A model generated the notes under the pieces. The model did no database searches, had not been told where the DNA came from, and saw only the letters and a list, made by a program, of their open reading frames with translations. Shown here one piece after another: positions 12,400-43,785 of a DNA stretch of 64,000 nucleotides. Both the position numbers and the translations under genes were made by a program. Source of the stretch: Trematomus loennbergii. Taxonomy: Eukaryota > Chordata > Actinopteri > Perciformes > Nototheniidae. The stretch covers positions 105,001-169,000 of the forward strand of contig JAAOOA010000620.1 of the NCBI GenBank assembly GCA_012861695.1, read 5' to 3'. How positions within the stretch are numbered: the stretch's first letter is position 1; each line of letters opens with the position of its first letter.

Positions 12400-12431
12400 C
12401 CGACTATTTTTTTTTTTTTTTTTTTTTTTTT
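12400..12431. repeat. Poly-T tract inside LTR element copy 2
   Basis: About 26 T residues, aligned with the short T run at 5638-5647 in copy 1 just before the shared GTGGTGCCGGAGAGGAGGTT segment. Confidence 0.8.
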
Positions 12432-13236
12432 GTGGTGCCGGAGAGGAGGTTCGATCACGTCTGGTCAACCTCGTGTGGATCCTCTCACGATTTCGCCCAC
12501 CTGTTTTGATCGTGGACAGGACGACCTTTTGAGCTTTTTCTGGTGCCTGAGAGGAGGTTCGGCCATGTCTGGTCGGCCTCGTGTGGACCCTCTCGCTGTT
12601 TTCACCACCTCGACGGCGGCTTCGGACGTCACACAGTGGCGCGCTTCTGAACCCCGTCTCGCCTCTTCCCTCGTCTCGGCGGTTCCGGACGTCTTCCATG
12701 CCTTCATCGGCCCGTGGGTGGCGCGCTTCGGGACCCTGCCTGGCCTCGCCTCTTCCCTCGCCTCGGCGGTTCCGGACGTCTTCCATGCCTTCATCGGCCC
12801 GTGGGTGGCGCGCTGCGGGACCCTGCCTGGCCTCACCTCTAACCGCGGCTCACGGTTCGCCTCGACGGCCCCCGTCTGGCCTCTCCCCTGTCCACGGCTC
12901 CTTCCTCCCGGGACACGGCTCCTTCCTCCCGAGGACTTCGTACCCGCTGCCGCTGTGCCTTCGCCTGCGGCCGGGCAGCGCTCCTCCCCGCTGGGGACCA
13001 CGGGTTTTCACGCCCGTCCCCTGGTCTCGACACAGCGACCCTGCTTTCTGCGGCCCCTGACGACGGCCCGCCCTCCGCCCTCCGGTGGGGATGCCCTCGC
13101 CTTCGTTGGGGCCCCTACCCTCTCCTGCGGCCCCCTTCCGACGGCCCGTTCCATGGCCCGGCCCTCGCCGGCGGCCCCGCCCTCCTCGGCCCCTGTGGTG
13201 CTTCCTCCCGGACGCGAGGATTGTGTCCATGGTTGA
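12430..13236 (+). other. Pro/Ser-rich open frame in LTR element copy 2, probably non-coding
   Basis: 268 open codons of GC-rich low-complexity composition. A unit of about 87 bases (containing GACGTCTTCCATGCCTTCAT) is present twice in tandem at about 12660-12830. The second half shares its frame with the copy 1 open frame, but the first half does not. No known domain. Confidence 0.3.
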
Positions 13237-13251
13237 ATTCTGGGGGGCTTG

Positions 13252-13488
13252 TGTAGTGACCACTATTTAACTAGGGTACATAATTCACATGGAACTACAG
13301 GTTGGGGGTATTGTTTCCGCCCGGACACATATGTCGACGGTACCTCCGGGTACCTACTGTGTGTCCTCCTCTTTCTCTTTCTCTTCTCTTCTTTCCTGCA
13401 ACCCGACAGCACGTCGATTTCTGCTCTCCAAAAGAGGAGATTTGCACCCTCGATGCACCGCCTCCGTCTCCCTTCTCTCGGCACTACA
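13252..13488 (+). repeat. Right LTR of copy 2
   Basis: 237 bases, TGTAGTG to CACTACA, followed by ACAT of the target duplication. Confidence 0.88.
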
Positions 13489-16307
13489 ACATTGTTATTT
13501 ATTAAAGTTAATATACCAGAAGTCATGTTCAGGTTGGGAGTCACACTTAGTTCTGTTGATTTATTTATAATTGGATTTCTTTATAATTTGTGTACGTGCT
13601 ATGTTTGATTTCAAAGATGTTTTTTTCTGCACATTTTTTGCAATCAATTGTTGATAAATGAGTGTGTGAACGGTGTGTCTGTAGAAAGCTTCAGAATATA
13701 GAGAGGAAGGAATGTGGACGCTTTGGTTTCTGTAAGAGATTTCTGCTGAGAGAGGAGGAGAACAATATCATGGAGATAAAGACATTTGAGACAATTCCAA
13801 CATTTTAGGAAAACTGTCGGAATAATCAAATATAAATACGACGAGTAAGTTAAATAATAATTAATCTGAGCAATACTCTATGTAATAATAACTTTATTTA
13901 TTATTGTGATCAATCAGCTGTTATATAAGGAAGGGGTGGGACTGAGCCACGGGAAATTGTCTCCAGCACGGAACGGGGAATCGGTACAGTCTTCACGTTA
14001 CACTGATCATTTGTTTGTTTGAATTTATGGAAGAAGTCAATAAATCCGCCAGAGGAAGGCAAAGAAATCAGCGCCTACAGAGTTTTATTTGGACTGTTTT
14101 TAACGTGTGAGTCAAGAAGCGGATCCCTGTTAATGTGGCACAGTTTTAAATATCCTACAAGAATGGGCCACGACATAGCCAAAGACTCCGGACCGCTGGA
14201 ATAACTGATGTGAAAGACGCATCGCTGACTGGAATCCCGGCTTGGATATTTGTGAATGGAAGAAGGAGACTCCGCGAACAGAGAGTATGGATTGCGCAAC
14301 GATCAGCTGTTGAGCCATGCGGAGCAGTGGCGTTTTCTCCTGGAGGCCAAGGGAAGGGTTAAAATGTCTCTTTGGGTCAAAAAGGTTGCAGACCCCTGCC
14401 ATAGTTTATGGGCGCTGTACGCTATGTATGCCTAGTTCTGTTAAGATAGGATAATAATATACTTTATTGATCCCAAATTGGGAAATTGTTTTGTTATCAA
14501 ATATCGTTAATAGTAATCATATTTTTTTTCTTCCCCCCAATTTCCGGCGCCCCCCATGGATGGATGCGCCCTTAGCATTCGCCTATACTGCCTATGCCAA
14601 GGGCCGGCCCTGAGTACAAGGTCCGAGTTATTCTTCTTTTAATCAAGTACACGATCTGAGTACTTCTACTTTTAGGAAATCATGAATCCACCTTTTTAGA
14701 AAGTGTATATACTGCCCTCTTCTGGACAAAGGTGGCTCTACACTCATCAAAATGTAATCCATCAGGAAATGTTAGGGTTTTATACTTTTTCTGATATTGA
14801 AAGAGTTACAGAAAAAATACTTAAAATGTGTAAATGTCCAAAAATGAGCAGATTCTGCTCTGTGATTGGTTGATAATAACAAACGTTGTGTTACTTTGAA
14901 TCCTATATTTCTTTCATAATTGAGCTAATTCTCACCAGTTAAACTATCCCGAATTATCCATTACATCTCCTTGTTTACAATGAACCCATGCACGTGCAGA
15001 AAGAAATCGCAGAATTACTTTTATAGTAAATAAAACGTTAAAATGTGATAATTTTCAAGCAAGTTTTGAAGCCTCTTTTTTTCCTTATGACTTCTGGGCG
15101 GATTTACTATTGTTTAGTCTCAAAGAAATGTCAAAAATACGATATATTCAGGAAGTGTAAGTCAAAGTGAATCTAAAAATACATGTATCGTGTTTGTAAA
15201 GTGAATTATAAGGCTTAATTAATTGCCTACAAGAGTTGTGAGAACATCCACTGTAGCTGCTGTCAATCAACGGGTTAACTACAACACCTGACTTCCGGTT
15301 TGGTTGAAGAGCACCCTTTGAGTCATTTTTTGGCTTCTCTAAAAATGCGTATCGATTTGACTGCTTTTTAAATGGTTAAAAACACTTATTTGATGTTGAA
15401 TCTTTCCTGTTTAATGTGCATACTTCATGTTGTCATATATTTATTTTAAAACATATATTAATAAGAATTTCTATAATTTTTTCCTGTTTTATTTTACAAT
15501 AGTTATTTGTTATTATTATTTTAATCCATCTATTTATATATTATTTTATGTATCTTTAATATCAGATTTTTAACTTTAATTCCAATGTATTTTATATTGA
15601 ATTTATTTATTAACTTTATTTTTATTTCACATTTTCCCTTTTTTTAAATGTCATTATTTGTATTGCAAATATTATTATTATAGTTTATGCTAATTTATAA
15701 TGTTCATATAATATTACATTTTGTATTTACTTTATTGTTATTGCAAATGTTTCCTTTTTTAATTTAATTTATTATTATTATATTTTATTTTATTGTAAAT
15801 ATTATTATTGTTTTTTGCACATTTTTATTATATTATTTAATTTTTATGTACTTTATTTCTATTACAAAATTAAAACATATTTTTTAAATACTACCAAAAG
15901 CTGCAGCAAAATGTAAAGAAATGTATAAAAATTCCAGCACTCAATTAAAAGGATGTTTTGTTGTATTTCTTGAAAGACACCAAAACAATAAAGGAATAAA
16001 AGTAGATTTTCCATTTGTATAAACATCTTTTATTGGATATTCTGAACTTGGAGGGTCTGGATTTTCTCCCACGTCTCCCCTCCCTCAGAAGACTCATAGA
16101 TTTGGGCTCCAGACCCCAAAGTAAAGACCTTTTTTCTGCCTGCTTTTAAAACTAACACTTGGTCCAGTCCATCCAAAAACCATTCACTTCCTACAGCGAA
16201 GAATAAACAATGGGAGACGTACTGTTTTACAACGGGATAAACACATCAGTACCAGTGGGTCGGGTAACTTTCAAAACCTCTCAAAACTCATTCTGTGTGC
16301 CTTTTAA
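13489..16307. other. No gene seen; AT-rich, with fragments of DNA-transposon ends
   Basis: Strongly AT-rich from about 14640 to 16000, with no exon. Around 14380 and 14590-14615 are GGTTGCAGACCCCTGCC and CCAAGGGCCGGCCCTG, which look like ends of fish hAT-type elements. CTTTATTGATCCCAAATTGG at 14462 is the fish LINE/SINE tail also seen (reverse complement) near 54700. Confidence 0.5.
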
Positions 16308-17138
16308 AGGTCCCCTATTATACTGTTCATCCATCAATATATCACAGCTCTCAGATATATCCAGAGCCTGTCTCTGATTGGCTGAAACACCAAACAGATC
16401 ATTGCAGCATCCCATAATCCCCTCTGTTTCAGCCCTGTTTCCAAAGTGCTGATTCTCTGTCTGTTACTTTAGATGAAAATAAGGAGCCCCTCCCCACGCC
16501 CCTCTGAGAGAGATTTGGTTACAAAGAACTCAATGGTGCTCTAGGAGGAGATTCAGGTGATAAGGTGGGGGGGGGGGGGGTTACCTTGGTTGCTGATTGG
16601 CTAATGGTTACACAAGACAAAACATCGTTATGACATCATAAAGTGGCCAAAATCTGATCAGCTCATTTTCAGACAGGTTTTTATATAAATGGATCAAAAA
16701 GAGAGAGAATCTTTGTTCCTGAAACTTTCAGAGTCTCTTTACACAGAGGGGACACATGTTGATGTAGAAGAGACATGAAGAAGAGGGGACACATGTTGAT
16801 GTAGAAGAGACATGAAGAAGAGGGGACACATGTTGATGTAGAAGAGACATGAAGAAGAGGGGACACATGTTGATGTAGAAGAGACATGAAGAAGAGGGGA
16901 CACATGTTGATGTAGAAGAGACATGAAGAAGAGGGGACACATGTTGATGTAGAAGAGACATGAAGAAGAGGGGACACATGTTGATGTAGAAGAGACATGA
17001 AGAAGAGGGGACACATGTTGATGTAGAAGAGACATGAAGAAGAGGGGACATGTTGATGTAGAAGAGACATGAAGAAGAGGGGACACATGTTGATGTAGAA
17101 GAGACATGAAGAAGTGGATTTTGCACAATAGGTGACCT
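16308..17138. mobile_element. TTAA-flanked non-autonomous element with internal minisatellite
   Basis: Flanked by TTAA at 16304-16307 and 17139-17142. Inverted ends are AGGTCCCCTATTATAC and, read inward from the right, AGGTCACCTATTGTGC. It holds a G run near 16566 and the 37-bp minisatellite at 16745-17115. TTAA duplications are known for piggyBac and Kolobok families; which applies is not decided. Confidence 0.75.
16745..17115. repeat. Minisatellite, 37-bp unit, about 10 copies
   Basis: The unit contains GACACATGTTGATGTAGAAG. Nine copies are near identical, and one (near 17045) lacks AC. Because 37 is not a multiple of 3, the reverse strand stays open in all three frames across the array. 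This is a consequence of the repeat and not a gene. Confidence 0.93.
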
Positions 17139-17142
17139 TTAA

Positions 17143-19524
17143 AACACACAAATCCTCCAAATAGTGGACGCTTAACTCTTCGATCATCCAGTCGTCACAC
17201 ACGGACATTTTCCTGAACCTCTGTGACCCGAAAAACTCTAAATGAAACATCCAAATCACACTTAAAAATGTGTGGAGCACGGGGAATATAGAAGTATCTT
17301 TCAATGGTTTTACGCTAAACTAATGTTCCACCATTCATGATTCATAATGCACTTTGTAAATGCCTATATTTCAAGTGGTTTTTATAATAAATCATATTTA
17401 AAGTTGAGAAATTATTCAGTAAAATCTCAACATTTCTCCAAAAAAGGATGTTTTAATGTCACTTTCCAAAGGGACAAAATGGTCTGTATTGTCTAAGCTT
17501 TCTTATTGTTTCATGTCATTTAGGAGTGAGTAAACTGCTAATCGTTTGCATGACTTGACAAAGAAAGACAAACATGTACGTGACACTTATTTCTTTTGGC
17601 TTTTACTTCCAAATCTTCTTTCAGTTCTTCTCTTGAAGGCACTCGCTGGTGGAGGAGGAAGCTAGAGAGGTCTTTTTAAGAGATATCATGAATCAGATTT
17701 ATTATATTTAACATTAAAGGGGCCACATCCTTCTGATGTTCAGGTGTTATCAGTTGTAGTGTCTCTACTTTAAAGAGTCCTCTCCTGCTGATGTTCAGGT
17801 GTATATCAGTATGTAGTGTCTCTACTTTAAAGAGTCCTCTCCTGCTGATGTTTCATTCGTATTGCTTCATATTTTAAAGATGCCGTTTGTAAATATTCTA
17901 TAAATCCACCACCTTTTCTCCACCTTACAAACGGCATATTTGTAACATCAACTCTCTACATAAAGCACGTGGTCTGGGCTCAGAAGGCAAAGAATAATGC
18001 ACATGTATTATTCTCTTTAAGGTGAGGATGATGAATGTGTAGTTTAGGAGATGAAACCTCACGATGACACGAAGAGGAGACACATTGCAGGACACTAATA
18101 TGCACAAATGTGCTTTCATTTGTATTTTAATGTAATTTCTTGTGTAATGAAGACTTAAAATGCAAATCAAAAAAAAAAACATACATACTAAGATGTATTT
18201 CCTTTATGGTTTTGTTTCTGTGTGTGTATGTATGTGATGTCGTTAGATTGTTGTTTCAGTGTGTTTTGAATGGACGTACCTTTTGTTGTTGTTGTCATAT
18301 TGCAGTTTGAAGAACACTTGCAAAGCACGGTGGACGAAAAGGCCAGACAATAACTGGATTTAATACATTTAACACCTCACATTTTGATTTATTCAACGCC
18401 TTTTTGAAGGATGCATGGATACCCTGTCTTCAGAAGACACTTCATCTCCTCACATGTGCGCAGAAACGAAAAGCAGCATTATATATATGAAGGGCAATCA
18501 GAGGTGAAACTAAAAAGATTATAAAAACAAATCACAGTAAATGATAAAAGTGTTTTTTAAGCATGATTAGGCAGAAGTCAAAACAAGCAAACCGGTGATG
18601 ATACAAATGCTGAACACACACTCACACACTCTTGCACATGGATATGGACCACCCTGATTAACACTTTGCAAAATAAAGCAATGAAGTGGCTTTGTATCAG
18701 TCCATTCAAAAGATCATTCTCATATATGGAAAGCCTGCATACAGAGAATAATACTAACAAATATTCAGCAATAATCTGCGTGGTGTCATCACATGATCTG
18801 ATATGAAAAACAACATTTGGCTATGATAAAAAAAGGTTAAAATTATGTGGTTTTTTTGGACATCGTACCCTGAATTCACTCTCCTCAACCAAGAGCCCTG
18901 ATTGGCCAGTGGTGTGTACCGTAGTGGGTTTCCATTGGTCGATTAAATAAACGCGTTAGGATGAAACGATTTTCTTTTACTGACAAAACATCCGATTTCT
19001 CTTGTTGCCGTTTAGTGTGGAAAAAAAATATTGACCTTAAATCAAGATTCTGATTCTCCTCAAATCCACAGTTCTGTGATACGCAAGTGGTAGTACTTCC
19101 AAAAAAAAAAGGGCTGCGTCGCATATAAAGAAAATATTTGGTAATGTCTTTTTATGTAAATTCTTCATCCAAAAAGTGGCACTTCTTTAGTCCTTGAATG
19201 ATAAAATAAATTGTGTGGTGCAGAGAAGCAAAAAGGACCGACTATCACACCGAATTAAAAAAATAACCCTTTGATTTCACACATTTTAAAATGGCCTTCT
19301 TGGTGTTTTCTCTCCTTAAATTGTCCAAAATCTTCATTCATTCGTAACATCTCCCTCCTTCAGTCCTTATATGGCCATCAGCTTCCTGTGGCTCCTCCCA
19401 CTTCAGTCCTTATTATGGTCAAAACATTCCTTAGAGTCCGTGAGCTCGTCCTCCTTTTAGGTCCATTCATGGGAAAAACAACATCCTGTGTGTTTTAGTA
19501 TCCGACCTTCACTGAGGTCAAAGG
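17143..19524 (-). other. Downstream flank / probable 3' untranslated region of the plexin gene
   Basis: No coding exon. It lies directly 3' of the plexin stop codon on the minus strand, so some of it is likely 3' UTR, but no poly(A) site can be fixed. A tandem duplication of about 58 bases (TCTCTACTTTAAAGAGTCCT) is at 17727-17850. Confidence 0.4.
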
Positions 19525-39414
<19,890 letters not shown>

Positions 39415-39416
39415 CT

Positions 39417-39456
39417 GCACACACACACACACACACACACCACCACACACACAACA

Positions 39457-39495
<39 letters not shown>
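39417..39495. repeat. (CA)n microsatellite at plexin exon 1 acceptor
   Basis: CA run with interruptions, directly adjoining the exon 1 acceptor. Confidence 0.93.
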
Positions 39496-39497
<2 letters not shown>

Positions 39498-39579
39498 ATT
39501 TTAAAGGGACAGTTCAACAATCTGGAAAAAAACACATTTAATTATTATACATTTTATAATGAAAAAAATCCATCAAAAC

Positions 39580-39765
39580 TCCACATCACTGAGGACCTGA
39601 CTCTTCACACCACCACCATCACCAAAAGAGCTCGACAGCGGCTCTTCTTCCTCCGCAGGCTGAGGAGGTTCAACATGGACTCCAGGATACTCTGCAACTT
39701 CTACAGGTGCACCATAGAGAGCATCCTGACCTTCTACAGGTGCACCTCAGAGTTTTTCAAGCCTT
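39580..39765 (+). mobile_element. LINE reverse-transcriptase C-terminal fragment (L2-like)
   Basis: Encodes LHITEDLTLHTTTITKRARQ, then RLFFLRRLRRFNMDSRILC and FYRCTIESILT. It corresponds to the ITDDLTWKNNTTALARKAQQ segment of the LINE at 50160. An isolated fragment inside or next to the plexin locus. Confidence 0.78.
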
Positions 39766-39941
39766 TCCCTGTTATTTGTATTAAACCAAACATTAAGCTT
39801 CCCAATGGTGTGGTCTTCGTTTTGTGGAAAAAGTGCAAATGCAGTGTTTGAATATGATTACCTCACATATTTTGTTGCGGCTGTCTGTTTTGATTGTTAA
39901 ATTGCTCCTGCTGACTTGAGCTAGCCATGTTTCCCTCCTCT

Positions 39942-40160
39942 CTCTGTGTCAGTGGGGAAGCCGTACATTCTGATTCTTACTCCTTTCTCTGAGCGATTGG
40001 AGCATCCCCAGGCAGCACAGCAAACCATGGTGGAGACGATATGCCAGGACAACACGGAGGAAAAGGCACAGACAAACTGCATGACATGCTATTCAATGTT
40101 TATTGAATTCCATGTATTTACAATGGATGTTCCTAAAACAACACTTTTAACGTCATAATC
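39942..40160 (+). other. Exon-like open segment, unrecognised
   Basis: After TCTCTCTGTGTCAG the frame reads VGKPYILILTPFSERLEHPQ and on to a stop at 40158. A good acceptor and 70 open codons, but no family recognised and no partner exon, so it may be chance. Confidence 0.2.
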
Positions 40161-40164
40161 GTGT

Positions 40165-41640
40165 TGCTGCTAGTCCATTGATAGTCACCTGTTGGTCTCC
40201 TGTCCTTTCTGAAAGTCATAAAGATGACATTAGTCATTTAGATTACTTATGTCCTCAAGTACCATGGGATTACTGAAACCACCATGAATTAAAAAAATTG
40301 TAGAAATTAATCTAATTACATTTTGAAGCATTCCTTGCCATCCCCTCCCTCTAAATATATCAATAAACATTAGGAAGTGATGCTCCTGACTACCATACCT
40401 GTTTAAGAAGATAATATTTGTTTTAAATAATTCAAAGCAATACACAACAGCAACAGGCTCTTTAACCAAGGCAACAGCCTAACATGTATGTTAACAAGTA
40501 AACTAGCTGTTCACACTATTCCTAATATTATCCATAAATATTAGCAGATTCTATTATTTTTTAAAACATATGATGTAAATACATACACAAATCGGTATGT
40601 TGTATAAATATTGCAAATCAAGACCTTTATTCACTACTTATTACCAAAAATCGTAGTTCTATCTCCGGTAATCATGCATTCATATGTCCCGCCACGAACT
40701 TCCGGGGAACTATTGACTCTCCCTGAACCACGTGACGATCAAGCATTTTGGACCGCTGTCAGAACTCTCTCTCTATATGGCGCTGAGTAATCTATCGCCC
40801 ACTACACTTTCATGCCTCCCGCTACAATTAATAGACGAGTTTGCCGCACATTTCCGGTCCATTTCTATGAGGGCCGTTACATGGACGCGGGAAGGTGGGG
40901 TGCTGCAGCACCCCCATCTGTTGGCGGAGAGTTGTAACTGCAACGCCAAAAAGTTCACTAAACAAATCAATGCACAAGTTTATTTTGAGTTACTATTTTT
41001 GAGTTAGCATTTTAGTGTAAGCAGCAGGGACGTGCACAGACATTTGGAGGGGCTATTCCATAACTTAATAACAGAGATGGTCAAACTAAAGTGGAGACAT
41101 GGCAGAAATCCTACAATAAAGCGGGGACAGTGAAGTGTTCTCCGTGAGAGGGCGATCAAGAGAGAGGGTGAGGGAGTTTACGGAGCAGATGGAAAGACAC
41201 AGAAAGACAGAAGCACAATAACAAGTATATTTAGGTGTTTTTTGTAAATAACCGACGGTTCAAGAGGAAGTAAAGTCCCCTGGTTTGTCCCCTATACTCT
41301 AACTGCCATGAGAAAACTCAAAATCAATATAAGCATATTCAAAAACGGTAGGTGGGCCGTGGACTTTCACAGCGCAGTACCGCATCTGCCGCCGCAAACA
41401 CCCGCCGTTGCGAGGCTCCGGCGGCTCCGGCGCAGCAGCGCTGTGAAAGTCCACCGGCGTTGCGAGTCTCCGGCGTTGCGAGTCTCGGCTAAACAGTCCA
41501 CTACCGCCCGCGAGGACCCAGGTTCGATTCCCACCTGAGGTCCAAAAAATTGTTATTTTATTTTATTTTTTTAATAATAATAATCTCCCGTTCATCGCGT
41601 CCATTCGCGCCCCACCTATCACATCTCTGTCTGCAGTGGC
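40165..41640. other. No gene seen; hairpin and tRNA-like SINE fragment
   Basis: Non-coding. Includes TGGACTTTCACAGCGC at 41359-41374 and its perfect 16-base complement at 41438-41453. Next to it is a tRNA-like 3' half (GGACCCAGGTTCGATTCCCA, 41514-41533) followed by a T-rich tail. Confidence 0.5.
41490..41545 (+). repeat. tRNA-like fragment (SINE head)
   Basis: AGGACCCAGGTTCGATTCCC matches a tRNA T arm (B box GGTTCGATTCC). GGTCC follows but no 5' half of a tRNA is present, so this is a tRNA-derived repeat rather than a tRNA gene. Confidence 0.5.
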
Positions 41641-42745
41641 TATGGTCAAAAGCCGCTCTTTATCTCACAGTTTGCATTGATAAACGAAGAACAATGGAAA
41701 TATTCTCCTGCCCGGTGGGATCCCTGGTTCCGTCAACTTTAATAGAATACACTGCATCCCCTATCTCTTCGACAATATGCTCAGTCACTAAGGTGCTCAT
41801 TAGTTCTATTATGGCATTTTGCATGTCGTGAGAGGTGTATGTTGCTGTGTGGGGAATGCTTTCCATTATTTTGGCCAACTCTGCATCTTTGTGCAGCGTA
41901 TACTCAAACAGCGATAGGAAGAGCCCACTGCCTGACGGACATGCTGTGGAGTGAATCGTGGTCACCTCTGAGAGGGAGTTGGTTGACAGCTAAAAAAGCT
42001 ATCATATCAACGACAGCTGACACGTAATAACGGTTCCGTGCCAGCTGATCTGTGTGCACCAAAGTACTAATTTCCTTATTTGTTTCCTCGCGTATCTGTC
42101 TCTCTCTCCACAAACTCTCACATGAAATGTGTTCTTTTGATGCGGCATGCCTTAGCAGTCCTTTATCAGTCTGTAATGCGTGTTTCCAGTCGCAAAAACC
42201 TTTGACAGTAAAAGCCGCATCAGATGAAGACGTATTTACTTTAAACTGTCTACAGGGGAAACAAAGGCTGCGTCTGCTTTTACCGAATATTCAAGCCATG
42301 GTCTGTTGTTGTACCATGCAGTGGCAAAAGTGTGCTTCTTTCCTGAAAACAATCTCCCTGGATAACGATCCAGTTTCACCTGGTTGGGTTTATATGGTTG
42401 CTGGCCCAATAGTATCTGTTGATGTGCTGCTAGGTAGCGGCTGTAGTGGAGGCACCGGCACGGAGGAGGAGGAGGAGGAGGAGGAGGATGATGCTGGCGG
42501 GTGTGGTACAGGGTGTGGCAACGCAGGTGGTGATGGTAGGGGCACAAGGAGCTGTGCCTCGGAGTGCAGCGTTGGTGGCGCCCGCCTTGATGAGTCAAGG
42601 ATTGGGCTCGCTAACTCAGCCCCGGGGTTTGCCGAGGTCAAGCTTGTGACATTAAGGCGTGCTGCTGCAACGGCAGGTGCAGGGACGCCAGCAGCACCAT
42701 CGGCTGCAGTTCTTTCATCGCTCTTTCGTTTTAAAAATCCTTAGA
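41640..42745 (-). pseudogene. hAT-type transposase with TTF zinc finger (ZMYM1/DUF4371-like), broken
   Basis: Minus-strand pieces in order: a basic start (LKRKSDERTAADGAAG), a Ser/Pro-rich stretch, the TTF-type finger region (RYPGRLFSG...WYNNRPWLEYSVKADAAF), then HAASKEHISCESLWRERQIR, then EISTLVHTDQLARNRYYVSA and LFEYTLHKDAELAKIMESIP, ending SIKVDGTRDPTGQENISIVL and ERLLTIATA. Consecutive pieces lie in different frames (breaks near 42410, 42250, 41910 and 41680) and the catalytic C-terminal half is missing. These words are typical of ZMYM1-like hAT transposases in fish. Confidence 0.85.
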
Positions 42746-42749
42746 CCTT

Positions 42750-43785
42750 TTAAGCCAATTTCTGATGTCCATTTTGTAATCCAAACAGAAATGGGAGTCT
42801 ACAGAATGCACAATAAACAAACAAATCCAGAATAGGCGGCAGAGTGTGACGCTGTGATTGGTCTAAATGTGGACGAATCACAAATCACAACAGACACATG
42901 AATTTATTGACGTAGCCTGCGATTTTTTTTATAGTTACTATCTGACATCACATACATCGTAGCATAAAAGTTCACAGTTATTTATAATTAAAAAAAATTT
43001 AAAAAAAAATGTTTATAATAATAAAAAAACGTGTTTTTGGGGGAGGGCAGGAATGTCAAATGGGAGGCCCACGGCGCTGGCATGTAGCCAGCACATGGTT
43101 TACGGAAGCATAATGCAACTCCTGATCCAACTCAGAGAAGTACATTCAAACCTGCCTCTTGATGATTCATGCAGACACTCCACTTGTGCACATATTTGAA
43201 GGTGAGCTACTTTTAATAGCGTTATTGTAGACGTGTTGGAATTCTCTTTGAGTGTTTCACGGGACCAGAGAGGGACCCTGGAAGAGAAAGTGGTAAGAAT
43301 TCATGTTCTATAAAATAACCTTGAACAATGATCTAATACAAACGTTATCTTTGTGTTTTAGTCACATACAGAATCACAGGTATTTCTACATTATATTCCA
43401 TCATGACTTTTTTTTAAATAAATAAGGGAAGGGAACTGTAGCTTATTTTTCTAATCCAATTTTATATTTTTTGCTGTATCATGGTAGCACTCGATGGGCA
43501 ACTGATAAAGAATTGTACTTTTTAAAATTCCATTTGTCTATTTATTGTGTAAAGCAAGAATTTAAGTGAAACGTATTTGACGACAAAATACACGTTTGGT
43601 TTTCCCAGATTTATTTGGCTGATTTCAGGAATGTATAAAAGCGCCTCCATTTCAGGTTATCACCTAAGGCAGAAGTGTGTGTGTGATTTTTTTTTCTGTT
43701 ACACTGTCTCTAGAGAAATCCTCAACATTTCAAGTTGAACATTTTCTTTTATTATCTTCTCGACTCAACACAAAAGGTTCAAAAG
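42750..43785. other. No gene seen
   Basis: AT-rich non-coding sequence. No exon or repeat boundary could be supported. Confidence 0.4.

Larger units (their letters stand above)
11587..13488 (+). mobile_element. Short non-autonomous LTR retroelement, copy 2
   Basis: LTRs at 11587-11826 and 13252-13488 begin TGTAGTG and end CACTACA, flanked by the 4-bp duplication ACAT. The primer-site-like TGGTGACCCTGAC follows the left LTR, and a G-rich tract precedes the right LTR. The internal 1.4 kb shares blocks with copy 1 (both have ATGCCGGAGATTTTTGGGGA shortly after the primer site) but carries an extra block and a duplicated unit. No reverse transcriptase or integrase is present. Confidence 0.88.

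Noticed and set aside
16681..17304. 207-codon minus-strand open frame
   Set aside because: Made by the 37-bp minisatellite, open in all three reverse frames.
41490..41545. A true tRNA gene
   Set aside because: Only the T-arm half is present; no A box, D arm or complete cloverleaf.
42052..42744. 230-codon plus-strand open frame with an acidic run
   Set aside because: It is antisense to the clearly recognisable hAT transposase pieces; the acidic run mirrors the Ser-rich stretch.
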